Assembly: GCA_022829145.1 (NCBI GenBank)
Contig: CM040746.1
Span: 4,859,499-4,923,498 of the forward strand
Source of the DNA: Albula goreensis
Taxonomy: Eukaryota; Chordata; Actinopteri; Albuliformes; Albulidae
Reading direction: 5' to 3'
Length of the DNA: 64,000 nt
Position numbers and translations under genes: made by a program. The notes beneath the pieces are model-generated. The model was given only the letters and a program-made list of their open reading frames with translations. It ran no database searches and was not told the origin of the DNA. This document shows positions 26,901-41,164 of this stretch, piece after piece. Positions within the stretch are counted from its first letter, which is position 1; each line of letters starts with the position of its first letter.

Positions 26901-29900
26901 ACAGGCAGTTACTGGCGTAAAATGGGCGCGTATTCAAGAATGGGGGTGAATTAATGAATTCGGAAGTTATCCGGGTCGGGTGATGTGAATTCAGCCAAGG
27001 GGGAGGGCGATGTCAACTTTTTAAAGACCAATTGTTGTCGAGTTCACGTTATAATAAATAATCGTTAATATGTAAAAATTCGGTTTCATGCGGATTAATT
27101 TTTCCTGGCAAGATGCAACTGTCTTCCAGGTATTTACGCCCCTGACCACACTAGATTCCGTACATTTTCAGAAGCAGAGCTAAGTCCATTTTCAGCACCA
27201 TGGATAGTACTCCAAACAGGACTTCGTTTCCTTGTCAGGTAATGTAGCCAACTTTTCAGCTTTACTGAAGCAGGTTCTGGTAAAATCATCAGACGTTGGC
27301 CAACAAATCAAATCTAATAGAAACATTTACATGCAATGGTAGTTTTTATCTCTATAAACGCAAAACCGTTTTTTTTTTTTTTTTTTCAAAATTTTGTCTG
27401 GGTTACTTCAACTTCGGTTTCTTCAAAAATGACACAAAATATAACAAGAGCGGTATAATAATTAAAGTAGGTGCATCATACAATTACATCTGTTATGATC
27501 ATGGGGAGTTTCTCACCGCAATCCTCGCCAACGCCGTTTTTATGGACGCCCATGTGTCAAGTCTACGGTCCAGAATGATGATAAACTTTACGCCCGGCTG
27601 CCGCGTTCTGAAGAACGAGAGAAAGACAATGAATCTTTATTAGTAATGTCTGAAATAATAATATTTTACACAATTAGGTTGAATGCTTAAAGCGAGTCAG
27701 ACAATAAATACTACCTAGCAGGACTGCTGAGAAACCAGATTTAATAAGTGAGCAGTGAAATGGAATGACATTCCAAGATTTGTAAAGGCGTAATTACATA
27801 TATATAACTTTGTACTTAAAAGTGTAATATCATCTAGCAACATCCAATCACCACTACCACATCTCACCATGCTAAGTGTTACCTATCTAACCTAATTTAT
27901 TGTTTCCCCAGTCCAGTCATGATATTTCCTACTAATCATTCAAACATTAACACTGAGATATGGCACAAATGCTATACATGAATCAAGGATACAATGTGAA
28001 GTGAAGAAAAAAAAATCCAATTAATCTCTGTTTAAGTAGAAACTAAAGAGCACAAGTAGGCTACCTATGACCGAAATGTGAGAGGCATATTTTCACAGCA
28101 GAAGCAAGGTAGTCGATTGGATTTTAGATCTAAAATCTTACAGGTTAAACATATATCTTTTTCCTTTTCAATGTTAAAATCATGCGCAGCAGGGGACACT
28201 GGGGAAAACCGATGCATGAGTGCCAGCAGATATTTTCTAAAAAGCCTCAAATGAGGTTGTACAGGGTGGATCTGTGCGATCTGTGTTATGGTATTTGTCA
28301 TGTAACTCTTCGCAGACATAATAAAACATTACAGTAGCTGCAGGAGAAAGGGTCCAGTAAGTTTACAGAGTAGGCCACTGCAGTGCCAGTAGGGCGTTTA
28401 CTGATGAGCAGGAGGAGTGGTTTACTATTGAAGGTAACTGATCTGTAATTATGGACTGTTTCCTCATGAGGTAAGCAAATGACAGGCGCACGATAGGCAA
28501 AAAATGAATCAGTACAATGATGAACTTTGGTATTGCTATTGTTCAAAATCTATTTTTTTAGATCAGAAAACAAACATGGATACATTTTGAGGAAGACTGA
28601 AAAAGTTTACAAATGGAGGCACATGCATATGTGTGAGTGCAAACCAACACAGCCTGTCTACATTTTAGTATAAGGTATGTGCCTGAATGTTTTTTTGCAG
28701 CAATTACATTGTCTGCACTGAGTTTCTGCACTTTCAGCTGCTTGTCACATTCAACCCCAGGTACTGTTACAACCATCTCTTGGTGTGGGGTAGAATGTAA
28801 CATTTCACTTCTTGTATGTGAGATTAATTTTCACAATCTCCATTAGCATTGGAGGTATGGGCATATGTGGGTACTTTGTCTCAAATTTTGAAAGGTCTAG
28901 CACAAATAAAAGCTGAGCATTGAATGCAAAAAAATTGTTACAATCATCTCCGGTCTACCCTACTGAATTATGGTGAACTAAAAAATTATATGTATATTTC
29001 AAATCCCAGAGATGAATGTTCACAACTGTATGGTGGATGTCAGGAAAGTGGCGGGTCTACATTTGTCACTTGTAATGCCCTGCGATGACAAGAAAATATG
29101 GCCCCTGGAACAATAGTTCTTCAGCTGCTAGCTTTGTTCTAGAAGAAGGATCCCGTTTGAGTAACTAGCTCTCCATAAAGAGCAACGTGACATTGGAAGC
29201 AGCACTATCACAAATATGAGGGAATTAATTTGAGCCATACCCAGCTAACCAAAGCTTGAAACAATCTATGTGTTGAGAATGCAGACCCTAGCGGAAGGAG
29301 ATACTGCAATGCAGAGAGAGAGAATCAGTGGATGAAAAATGTAAGCAGGCCTGGGAGAGAGGGGAAAAGAGAGAGAAGGAGAGAGAGTGTGGGGGGTTGC
29401 ATTTGTGTGTATCACATACCGTGGAATCAAAGTGAGGTAAGTTAGAACTTTGGCTAAAGCCTCTTCTGGAATGTCACTGAAAGCAGAGCATTCTGGGAGG
29501 GTGATGACCACACTAGACTCCTCCCCCCGGCCTCCTGGACAAAAGTAATTAGACAAATTACAAATGTATCAATCATGTTTTGCAATCATGTTTTATGTCA
29601 ATAACGTTTAAATTATGTGGTGGTTAGGGCAACAGACATCAAACAATTTTACATTATTGATGTAAAGGCAAGTTAATCACACTGAAGGTGATATGCTCCA
29701 ATGGTCATTGTCTTGGAAAAAGAAAAGACAATTTCTGCACTCCACTGTCCCCTGCTGGCCAGTAGAGGGCCTGCAGGTTTGTCACTGAGCTTGGTTGACT
29801 CCGAGTTCCTCTGACAGCAGTCTGTGGGGTAGTTCAAACTGATGACGTCTTCCATTTTGGGTGGGGAAAAACATCTTCGCTATTATTAGCCAGCGAATAG

Positions 29901-32900
29901 CACCACATGTCAGTTTCAATTCACAGAGAGAGAGAGAACACAGTGTGCTCTGCGCAAATCCACTGAGTGAAGCACTCTGCCAGACTGCATCATGTGAAGA
30001 TACAAAAATAAAAGCCTTACGCCGTGCCCACGTAGGTGCATTACACGCTATCTGCCAGCAGTCATGCTCGAACGGACCCGACATTGATCCCTGCAGACCT
30101 CCAGTTTGTCTTTCTCCGTTTCCGGGAGACAGAAATTACTCGACATCTGGAGAATTCTCGGAGAAGAAGAGACAAGTGATTTCACGCTCGATAGGGGAAA
30201 TCACATACGTCTAAATTACCTACCCGTGTCCTCGTAAAGACTTCAAATGATTCACATCAGCTAGATGGGGCGTACAGAAAAATATTTCTGGTTTTTAGTG
30301 TAATTAGTGTTATTGATTTGCACGATTATGTAACACCTATGTGGTCCATCTGCTGAAAACAGACAAACACAGAGAAGCCTAATTACAACCCTTGAAGTTT
30401 CACAGAGACGCCGGCTCTAGTGGCGAGAGGCCTATATGTGCCCCTGCTCTCTACTTTCAGCTGAGTGATGTGACTCAGAGCACATCACAGGAACCATGCA
30501 CTGACTCGAGGAAACAGAGGCACAGAGCGGGATGTCTTCCAGCATCGACCAAGAAGCTCAGTGCAACAAAATTATTCATCAGAAGCTTAGACAGGTTCCG
30601 CCAGACTGCAAACACACTCTGTATGCTTCACTGGAAGGCTACCATAGCACAGCCCACTCCTTGTAACTGACATCAGAATATTAAACACAAGTCTGGAAAA
30701 TGACATGCATTTTTGACATAAAACAATTACTTACTTTCGTGCATACTTTCTACCACTACAGATTACTTTACTAATATACATACATTGGAAAACGTAATCT
30801 TCATGACACATACCTGAAGTAATATGGTCTTAAAATGACACGTCTTCATATAAATAATTGACAGGTCATGATGACTCAGGGGTTGCACAAACCAGTATAC
30901 ACAGTGTGACAGAGTTTAAGGGCAACCACGGTTATATACCCAGGCGCCGGGGCAAAGGAAAAGGGCTCTCACCTGAAAGATAGGCCACCTGCTTCTCTAT
31001 GTACCCCCCCACCTCCTTCATGCTCATCGGTACTGTCACCTCTGAGGGGGAGAGACAGAGAAGGGGCAGCGTCTGAGTCAGCACCACTGGAAAAAAACAT
31101 TCAACTCCACAGAGCGACAGATTAAACAGACAGGGGGTGTGCGTCTCTGCATCTGTGTGTAGGAAGAGAGATTAGGGTGGATGATGGACTACAACTCCCA
31201 CAAAGCATATGGGTACCGCATGGAGTAAAGGCACGCGATCCTGATGTGTTTGTGTGTCCCACAGCTGTGTGTCTGAGTCCCACTTTCCCCCTTTCCCACC
31301 CCTTTCTCTCTCGCCTGTACAACAGTGATGGAAAAATATGATAATTTTTCACTTCCCACCAATGTCTTTTCATTTTTATTTATTTATTTTTTTTTTACTA
31401 TAGGGCCATTTCCTGCAACTTCCCATTCCCCCCAAAACCCCCTGTTATCACAAAAACAGGTTTCCATCGAAACATTTCCTGTTCCCTGGGTTTTATGAAT
31501 TAAAAACTACCGGTTAGAGAGAAGACGTCACAAAGCAACAAAATAAAGGAATAAGGGAAACATTTTGAGCCTTTGACACTGCAGAAACAGCGAAATCCAT
31601 TTGATGGCGTACAGCTGCAGAACTGGGTACTCCCGTTTTTCCCCTGCAGGGTCCACAGTTGGACAGTAAGAACACGATGGTGCTCGAGCCGGCCACAGCA
31701 GCAGGGGGTACAGGGCACAAGCGTGCCTTTCCCACGCCTTCCCGATCCCGTCCTCTTCCTCCTCGTCCTCCTCTTCCTCTTCCTCTAGCCTGAGTCAGAC
31801 CATCCCTCTGCCAGCAGGGCTCTGAAAAACGCAGCGCCTGACCCGATGGATCCCAGGGGGTATCAGGACCCTACCGATGTGCTCACCACCGTCGGGGTCA
31901 CCAGCTCGTGTCATTTCATGCCCAGTTGGGCTGCTTACTTTGTTCATTGTGCTGGAAAAATGGCTTTGGGTTGGACCCCAGTCTTGCTTCCTGTAAAAAG
32001 CTTATTTCACACACTCTGAGGAACTGATTTAGGTTATGAAATGAGGTAATGTATTTGCAGAATGACCAATCAAGAATGAAAGTATATTGCGTGGTGATTG
32101 TCAATAGAAACGGCACTGGTGTTATGTTGTCAGTGCTTGCAATGTTGAAATGGTATTCAGTCATTCAGTATTTTACCTAACTGGCTACAGCAGCTTCAGC
32201 AATGCAACCACAAAGTTACTGAACAATTATCTACATTCGGCCTTGCAAAGTTGATTTATTTGTCTGACCTTCAACTTGTGACTTTATTTGAAATGAACCA
32301 TCAGAGTCCCTACACTAAATATCTGATCAAGGGTTACAATATGTCCCTTTTTCCCAACCTACAAAATATCAGAACATGTCCAGTATTTTGTTGATGTGTC
32401 TTTGGCTTGTAATGTAATCTGCAACAAAAATATGAGTCTCAGTTTCCAATAAGAAGCTCTGTACAACAGGATCATCAGCGCCCTCTAGTGTTTGATGTCT
32501 CTCAAATTTCGAACAGCAGCTGCTAGTTGTGAATCTGCCATATACAGTACCGGTTTCACACAGGTGACTTTTTCTAGGTACACTCCTCCACATCCGGTGT
32601 CCTAGCACCAAGCACAGATAACACAGAACCAAAACAAGACCAAGCCAACAGCTTTTAACAGGTCGTCACACATAAAATAGAGGAAATGACATAATATAAA
32701 ACAAACCAATACCTGTAGCATCCCAGGAATTTAAAATCTAATCATGAATGATATCCAACTTCTCACCAGCTGGCCTAATAATCATTGTTCATTTTCATTC
32801 AGTTCTTAATCAGAAATATCCAGGACATATCCTGACGGTAAAGACCTGTAATTAATTAAAATGTAGAAAAGCCTTTAATTACTGATACCTTCTAATATCC

Positions 32901-35900
32901 ATAAACTGATATATGATCCTCATAACAGTGGCCTGCATATGAATAGGCAGTAACTGAGTATGCATTCATGGCTGAACAGAAAGAAAAGGCCTTTGTTCTC
33001 TGTCCGCTCTTTCACATGCCCTGACGTAAGGGCCAGGGAGGCGACTTACTCTGCAGTCGTTCATGTCTTGTTTTTGCCATCTCTGACAGGAACAGCTGTG
33101 GTCCAACACAGGCCCTGCGTATGCAGCCAATCAAAGAGCGGCCTCAGAGTCACGCATCATTCCCCATTCCGTGCATTTTCACATCGCTCAGTCTGACTGT
33201 CTAAACCTGGAGAGGCCAGCCCTGGCCCCAGAGGACAACAGAGTGTGCTGATTTCAGTTGTCACCCAAAATCCGTTAGCACAGTTAGCTCACCTCCCATG
33301 GGGGTCGAGTACCACAAAGCTGGATCACTAGTTAACCAACCAACTATGAGAAATAGAAATAAAATTAGGCTTTTCTGTTCATGAAACTAGCTCTAAATCA
33401 ATTTAATCCATTAATATGCAATAACATTTGACTGCTCCATGTCAATGCATTAAAACAACCTCTTATTTTTTCTCCAACATGGTCACAAAATTTTGCCAGT
33501 TTACTTGGTAAGGCAGCTTTGTGGTACACCTTTGTGGGTTTGTTTCTTGGGTCTGAATTGACTGTCAAAACCCAGCCGGCCCTGTTGCTCCTCAGGACCA
33601 AGGCTAGAGACCCCTGTTTAAGACCATTTAGCTAAATGAAGTTACCGAGAGCCCAACATCTCCTGCATAATGGATGCAGGACATTAAAAATACATTCAGG
33701 CTCAAACAGGTGTAAATCGGGCCGTGCGTGAGGCTGGAGTTTGCGTTGCGGGCACAGTGCGCCTGGCTGTCAGTCAGTACCCAGCACGCCCGCTCTGTGG
33801 ATGGGTGAATAATTCATGGACCCCCCCCCCCCACCCCACTGGAGCTGTGGAGGTTCAAGCTGGGGCTGGGGTTGTAATCTAATATTGGGCTGCAGGTTCA
33901 GCAAATCTGGCCCAAGGGCGTACGGCTGATTGTTATATAAAGTAACTGCTGTGGAAGTCGATATCCAGGGGTATTTTGAGTTGACATGTTTTTGGTTCTG
34001 TGAAATGAATTATACTCGTATTTTCATTGGCATCCAGCATAAAATGACAAACATCAAAAAGGGATAGGTCAAATATTTACTGTAGCCATGTTGTTCTTGG
34101 ATTCCTACAGAGGTTGCTTGATCCATTCCCATCTGGGAAATGGTCCATTCAAAGATTCAGGAAGGTTCAGAATGTTGTTGCGCAACACAGGAAAGACTAA
34201 TAAAAACCAAAGGACAATCAAGCTCCAAAAAACAAGCTGAAGAAACAAAATCTCCAACCATGAGACTGTCAACTGTTCAAGGAGGACAAAGTCCACTATA
34301 TGACCACCAATCACCTGTTATATGGACAATTGATTACTTCTGTATACTTTATAGTATAAGAAGGGAACCCTTTAGACCACCGAGCCTTGCAGGCAGGGTC
34401 TCCAGGGCCCTGTATTGCTGGTGCAGCGGAAGAATAAAGGATTCTGATCCTGCACTAGCTTATGAGTTCATTTTTCCTTCCGGCCTGGATACCTGGGAAA
34501 TTCCACTTCAAGAGTATAGCCACATTGGATAATTCCTATAACATTACCTCTCAACATTACCAGTCGACAAACATAAGGAGTAAGAAACCAATGCAGTTTG
34601 GACATATCTGGCCAGTAACCAATCCCTGCTTCACACCAGCACACACACATGCTTGTGCTCATGTACATGCATATACACACACCCACACACAAACACACAC
34701 ACACACACACATGCAGACAGGCAGGCAAGCAGGCAGGCAGACAGGTGTACAGACAGACAGAACCAGACAGGCATGCATGCATGTGCATGTACATGTACAC
34801 ACACACACACACACACACACACACCCCTCTCTCCTGTGGTGTGATAATGAGACTCCTGAGCTGTAAAACGCTGAAGTTTGCTTCTGTAGCATCCTGCAGA
34901 ACTGGAAGCCTAATGAGCCTCTCAGGCCAACAACCTACAGTATGCTTCATAAGCTGAAAAAAGAGAGAGGGACAGAGAGGGAGGGAGGGAGGGATGGAGA
35001 GGCAGGAGAAGAAGAGAGAGGCCGTCCTGCAGTATTTTGCGTGGGCGCTCTCTCATTCTCCTTCATCTGAGCTAGCTGCCTGGGCCACTTCTCCACTGTT
35101 ATTTCAACCAATCACAGGCCTGGGAATGCAAAGGGGCCGGAGCCTACTCTGTGACTGTCCAATCAGTCAGCTCTGAAGCACTTCTGTCAACATGTCCATT
35201 TAAAATAAGAGTGGTGCTTCTCATGTGGCATTTAGCCTGTTCCTGTCTGTGTCCCTCTTTTACAGAGTTCTGCAAAACATGAGCCAAGCCACACAGCCAG
35301 CACAGACAAATATTGACAAAGGACAGCTGGCCTCTCTGCGTGTTTGCCTTGTTGTCATAGTTATATTGACATCTAAACCTGATAACCCCATGTGACTTGG
35401 TTCCTTTTAAACATGTCCCATGCTGCCCTGTCTGAGTTGGCATGCGGGTCCACAGAGAGACCCAGGCCTGATTCCCACTCTGCCCTGTCCGAGTTAGCGA
35501 GTGCTCAGCTGAGGGTGGAACAGGGAGCCAGGGTCCATCTACACACACAGACTGAGCCCTGCCAGAGAGGCTGCTGGGAAATCCTGAGAGATCGGTCTGC
35601 TCTGCCCTTCATTTTTCACCTCATTTCACATGCTGGCACAAACAACCATATAGCAACCACAGAGGGGTGCCAGCTAATTACAGCTTCTTTTTCATGCCTT
35701 TTATAAACAAACATATGATACAAATATATTATTTACCCCTAAACCCAAATCCCAAATAGCCACAGTGACCAGTTTTCCTCTGGTTTCCTTTCGGTCACTG
35801 GGCAGTTCCTTTCAGGGGTGTGGTCTGGTGGAGACAGCATGAGTTTTCATGGCCCCATGATGGGTGGAGCTACAAGGAACTGTCGACCACTGACTTCTTC

Positions 35901-37281
35901 AAAACAATAAAAACGTTTTGCTCTCCACAGCAAAACACAACAATAATTCCATTCAGTCACATACTGGTTGCATACTGTGAATGTTGTTAATTCAGCTAAT
36001 CTGTGGTATCAAGAGACCTCAATCTCTCATCCGCTGAAATGCTCTGCCTTTTTCTGCAACCCTACATGAAAGGAATTTGCACAAAGGTAAATAAAATGAA
36101 GCCTGAACAGCCGTTTCTCCCTGCTGCAGTGGTACAGGTTAGGTGAGTGCTCTGATTGGAAACCGCATGGGAAAAAGTAAGCTGCTGCCTGAAGAGGTGA
36201 TTCTAGGCCATATATCCACAGTGCAGTAATGGGGATACTGTGTTGCAGGAGATGCAGTCTGTCTGGGATGAGAAGTTGAACTGAGGTCCTTCAAGATCAC
36301 ATGCCCGTTTTGGCATAGTGGTGGGCCCTCCGGTTTCCAGGCAGATTTCCCAGCCGTGCTGCTTCACAGGGTTACCTAATCACTCCTGACTGTAACTGGC
36401 TCAATAATTCCCCCTTACCCCCTTACTGTCCTCTTCAGCTGCTGTGTGGAGCCCTAATGCACCCAGGCAGGTGCTGGGCATTGGTGGTGTGGTGGTGCTA
36501 CACAACTTCAGTTGCTTCAGGCTGAATTTTTATTCCCCACAGAAACCCCTCTTACATTCAGAATAGTAATACAAAAATGAAACTACTGTTGAATTGTCAA
36601 AGTTTCAAGGAGTGTGCTAGGATAAGGGTATCAGATTCCCCTGAAGGGCCAAAGTTTCTGCTGGTTTTTGTATTGTGCTTAATTTCAGCCATTGTTTAGC
36701 TCAAAAGTCCACAACCCTTTTTATTCATGTATTCACCTGGCTGGTGACTGGCAGCTGGTGACTGAGTGCAAGCACTGCAGCTTTCAACATGCTAAATTTG
36801 TAAAGAATATTAACTGGGTCAGAAAGTGTAACTTGTATGTCACAGCTGGAGCGGGGTGGAGTACAGGCCTGGAGAGAAGAGGCGGAGTTACCTATTTTGA
36901 CTCCTCCCCTGAACCAACTGCAGTCAGCCATTTCAGCCAGTTCTGTTACCATGGAGATTATTAGCTTACTAGTTATACACAAGTAGGGCAGGCACATGTC
37001 CACATTTGGAGGGATAGGCACACACATACACACACAATCATGCACACATACTCACATGCACACACCTGTGCCCACCCACATTTGTACACACACTCACATG
37101 CATAAATGCACACACCTGTATACACAAGCACAAACATTTGCACACATATCACACACACACACATAAACATGCAGGCACCCATACACACATGCGTGCACAC
37201 ACACACGCGCAAACACACACACACACACGTATGCATATATGCATGCATGCATGCATGCATACGCATACGCATACGCATACG

Positions 37282-37333
<52 letters not shown>

Positions 37334-40300
37334 CACACACACAAACATACGCACACAGACTTATCTGTTGCAAACTAGCCAGTTTTGTGAACAGGGTTAG
37401 GTCAACAACAATTTTTTTACTGTAAAAGGACTTAAGAGCTATGACAGATTAGTATCAAGAGTTTTGCAAGAGGAAAATGAATTTCACATTGAAATATTTG
37501 TGGCTTTAAAAATAGAATCACATGCAATTAATGTACCTGAGAGGTGACATCAGTTGCATTACTGTATCAAGTTAATTTTAATACATCATTTTATTTTAAA
37601 AGGATGAAGTAGGGTTAGCATCAAACTGGAAAAGTAAGAAAGTCACAGTAAGGCATATAGAATTGTGTAATACTAAACAGTGAGAAAGGAGGGGGAGAGT
37701 TACCTGTTCTTACGTATCATGCATTAACCAAGTGATCTCAGTTCACAAGGTTGCTTGGGTGTGTGTGTTTGTGTGTGTGAGGGAGAGTGAAAGTGTGTGT
37801 ATGAAAGAGATTCAGAGTGAGTGAGATGTGTGTGTGTGTGTGTGTATATGAGTGAGAGACAGAGACAGACACAGAGTGTGTCAGTGAGTGTGTGTGAAAT
37901 AGAGAGACAGAGTGTGTGTGTTTCTGTCATACCCAGCATATTTCTACATGGGACAGAAGGTCAGTGACCCTCCATGCTGAGGCAGCAGGCAGAGGCAGAC
38001 TGGAACAGACCTCTAAAGGGAAGTCTACTGCTCCCGCACCTGCTGCAGAGGGTACACACGCTCTGATCAATCCCATAATCCACCTGCTGCAGAGGGTACA
38101 CAGGCTCTCATCAATCCCATAATCCACCTGCTGCAGAGGGTACACAGGCTCTCATCAATCCCATAATTACACACTCTCATCAATCCCATAATCCACCTGC
38201 TGCAGAGGGTACACACGCTCTGATCAATCCCATAATCCACCTGCTGCAGAGGGTGCACATGCTCTCATGAATCCCATAATCCACCTGCTGCAGAGGGTGC
38301 ACATGCTCTCATCAATCCCATAATCCACCTGCTGCAGAGGGTGCACATGCTCTCATCAATCTCATAATTACACACTCTCATCAATCCCAAAATCCACCTG
38401 CTTGCAGAGGGTGCACATGCTCTCATCAATCCCATAATTACACACTTTCATCAATCCCACAATCCACCTGCTGCAGAGGGTACCCATGCTCTCATTAATC
38501 TCACAATCCACCTGCTACAGAGGGTGCACATGCTCTCATCAATCCCATGATTACACACTCTCATCAATCCCATAATCCACCTGCTGCAGAGGGTACATAT
38601 GCTCTCATCAATCCCATCATTTATCTACTGCAGAGGGTACACACAGTCTCATCAATCCCATAATCCACCTGCTGCAGAGGGTACACACGCTCTCATCAAT
38701 CCCATAATCCACCTGCTGCAGAGGGTACACACGCTCTCATCAATCCCATAATCCACCTGCTGCAGAGGGTGCACATGCTCTCATCTATCCCATAATCCAC
38801 CTGCTGTAGAGGGTACACATGCTCTCATCAATTCCATAATTACACACTCTCATCAATCCCATAATCCACCTGCTGCAGAGGGTACTCATGCTCTCATCAA
38901 TCCCAAACTATCCACTCAGCCACATCTCTCACTTTCAGGTAAAAACAGCATCACACACCACAGTGAGCTCTTTCCTTATTCAGTCCTGCAGATAAATATC
39001 AAAAATATAGTGTGTAAAATTTACATGTCAGGCATTCAGAAGTTTCCCTTATCCAGAGTGATGTTTCTTACACACTGCATAGTAACTGAAGAAATTTAGG
39101 TAATGATCATTTGTAGGTAAAACTAATAGCCCAATAATAATTAAACCACAATGTCAGCACATGATAGCACTAGCTGGTACTGAGTGAAAGGACAGGGTTA
39201 GGGGCTACAGGCAGGGCCCTGTGTGAGCGCCAGTATTCTCATCGCTGGGTAAAACAAAGGGTCTGACCTCATTGTGGAAATGCCTGGGGTTGGAACAGTG
39301 GGCTGGCAGAACTAGCATTGGGGCCACAGATTCTTTACATTCACCAGATACTCAACTCCAACACCCCTTTCATCCTCTCAACCACAGAAGGTACCAGGAG
39401 TTGGTAACAGGAGTTTCTGGTACCATGTTATTGTGAACAAAGTCTGTTGCCGCAGCAACATCCTTGACTATGCCCCGTCAGGAATTTATAGAAAATATAT
39501 AAAAACCGAATGCTTCAGTACAAGTAGTCTATACGTTATGGAATAAGGCTTGAATTTAAGGGGTTGCAGATTTCACTCCCAGGTGTGGCATTGCTGTTAT
39601 ATCTTGGGCAAGACACTTCATGTGAGTTACTTCAGTAAGTATACAGCTATATACAGTATATGTGTAGCGTGTATAAAAGGAAAGCGGTGAAAGTAGTAGT
39701 TGATGACTGTCAGTGAGTACGCCAGAGGAGACAGGAACAGTGCAGCAGCCTCGGCGCTTTGCTACACAGGACTGTCTTTGTCAGCAGCTTCAAGGGCAAA
39801 AACACATCTGTTTGATGGCGGGGTTCTTCCTGTCCCCACAAGCAGGGTTCAGGCAGCCAGCGGGACACTGATGGGTTGCTAAGGGCAGGGCTTCAGGGGC
39901 GGGAAAGACCAGGTCTCTGCATTCCCATTGGACAGCAAAGGATCACAACCATGCGTGTCACCTCCCCCCACCCTCACCCTCACCTTCCTTTTAGGCCTGG
40001 GCTGAGGCCGGGAACCAACAACTGGATCAAATTACATTTTTACCCCGAACAAGAGCACACACACACACACACACACACACCACATAAAAATAGAACTGAG
40101 ACAGCGCTCTGTTCTCCAATGTCCCTGTTACTGTTTAAAAGCAGTGAGTAGAAACTTGAGGAGCATCCCTTTGTTCAGTGTCCCTGTCCAGGTACCCCTC
40201 GAACACTAATGTTACCAGATTTTCAAACAGCCTGTGAAAATGTGTTATGATGAGAATGTTCCCCAAATGTTCTTACAACATTTTATTGCTCAAAGCAGCT

Positions 40301-41133
40301 AAGTTACAGGAAAACATTCCTGGAAGGTAATGTGGGACATCTCAGGTTAGGGGGCACTACATTCAAACAGAGCTCAGGTTAGGGTGCACTACATCCAAAC
40401 AGAGCTCAGGTTAGGGTGCACTACATCCAAACAGAGCTCAGGTTAGAGGGCATTACCTCCAAACAGAGCTCAAGTTAGGGTGCACTACATCCAAACAGAG
40501 CTCAGGTTAGGGTGCACTACATCCAAACAGAGCTCAGGTTAGGGTGCATTACCTCCAAACAGAGCCCAGGTTAGGGGCATTACCTCCAAAAAGAGTTCAT
40601 CCACAGACAGAAAGGGAGAAGTGATAACTCAGTCAACAACAACAAGAACTGCTGCCAAAAAAACCCTTGCCAAATGTTCCAATACATGACGCACTTCCAC
40701 ACCTTGCAGAGAATGCACCCAACATGCCAGGGGGGCAAGGTGCACGGCATCATCATGACAAACGTTGACAGATATCCCAAATCCGGCATGAGACAGACAT
40801 GACAAAAACAAAATGGCAGCATGGCACCCAGCCCAGCCAGTGGTCACAGGCTCTCCCCTGCATAACAATACTGACACAGATGGAAAAAAAGAGTTGGGGG
40901 TGGGGGTTGTTTACCTTCAGTCACCTTCACACCCCTCAACCAACCCTGTGACATTTTAATGATCCTGTCCCTGACAGACTAATAGAGCACAGTCGCATGC
41001 TTATATTACATCCACACTGGAGACATGAGGAACGTCCAGCAGTAAACTGCTGTCCTTCCTCTTTACCTGCCTGTGTCACAGTGCCCAGCTGCACCGGCAT
41101 GCTATATGAGTACAGCAGTCACTGGCAAGTGCA

Positions 41134-41164
<31 letters not shown>

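Noticed and set aside
184-31041. Assignment to MCF2L instead of MCF2
   Set aside because: PH, DH and Sec14 segments agree better with MCF2, the short first exon matches an MCF2 isoform, and the neighbour is ATP11C rather than ATP11A.
34090-34500. Possible LTR-like segment
   Set aside because: It has a TATA-like TTATAGTATAAGAAG and an AATAAA about 90 bp later, but no target duplication, no matching second copy and no primer-binding site could be seen.
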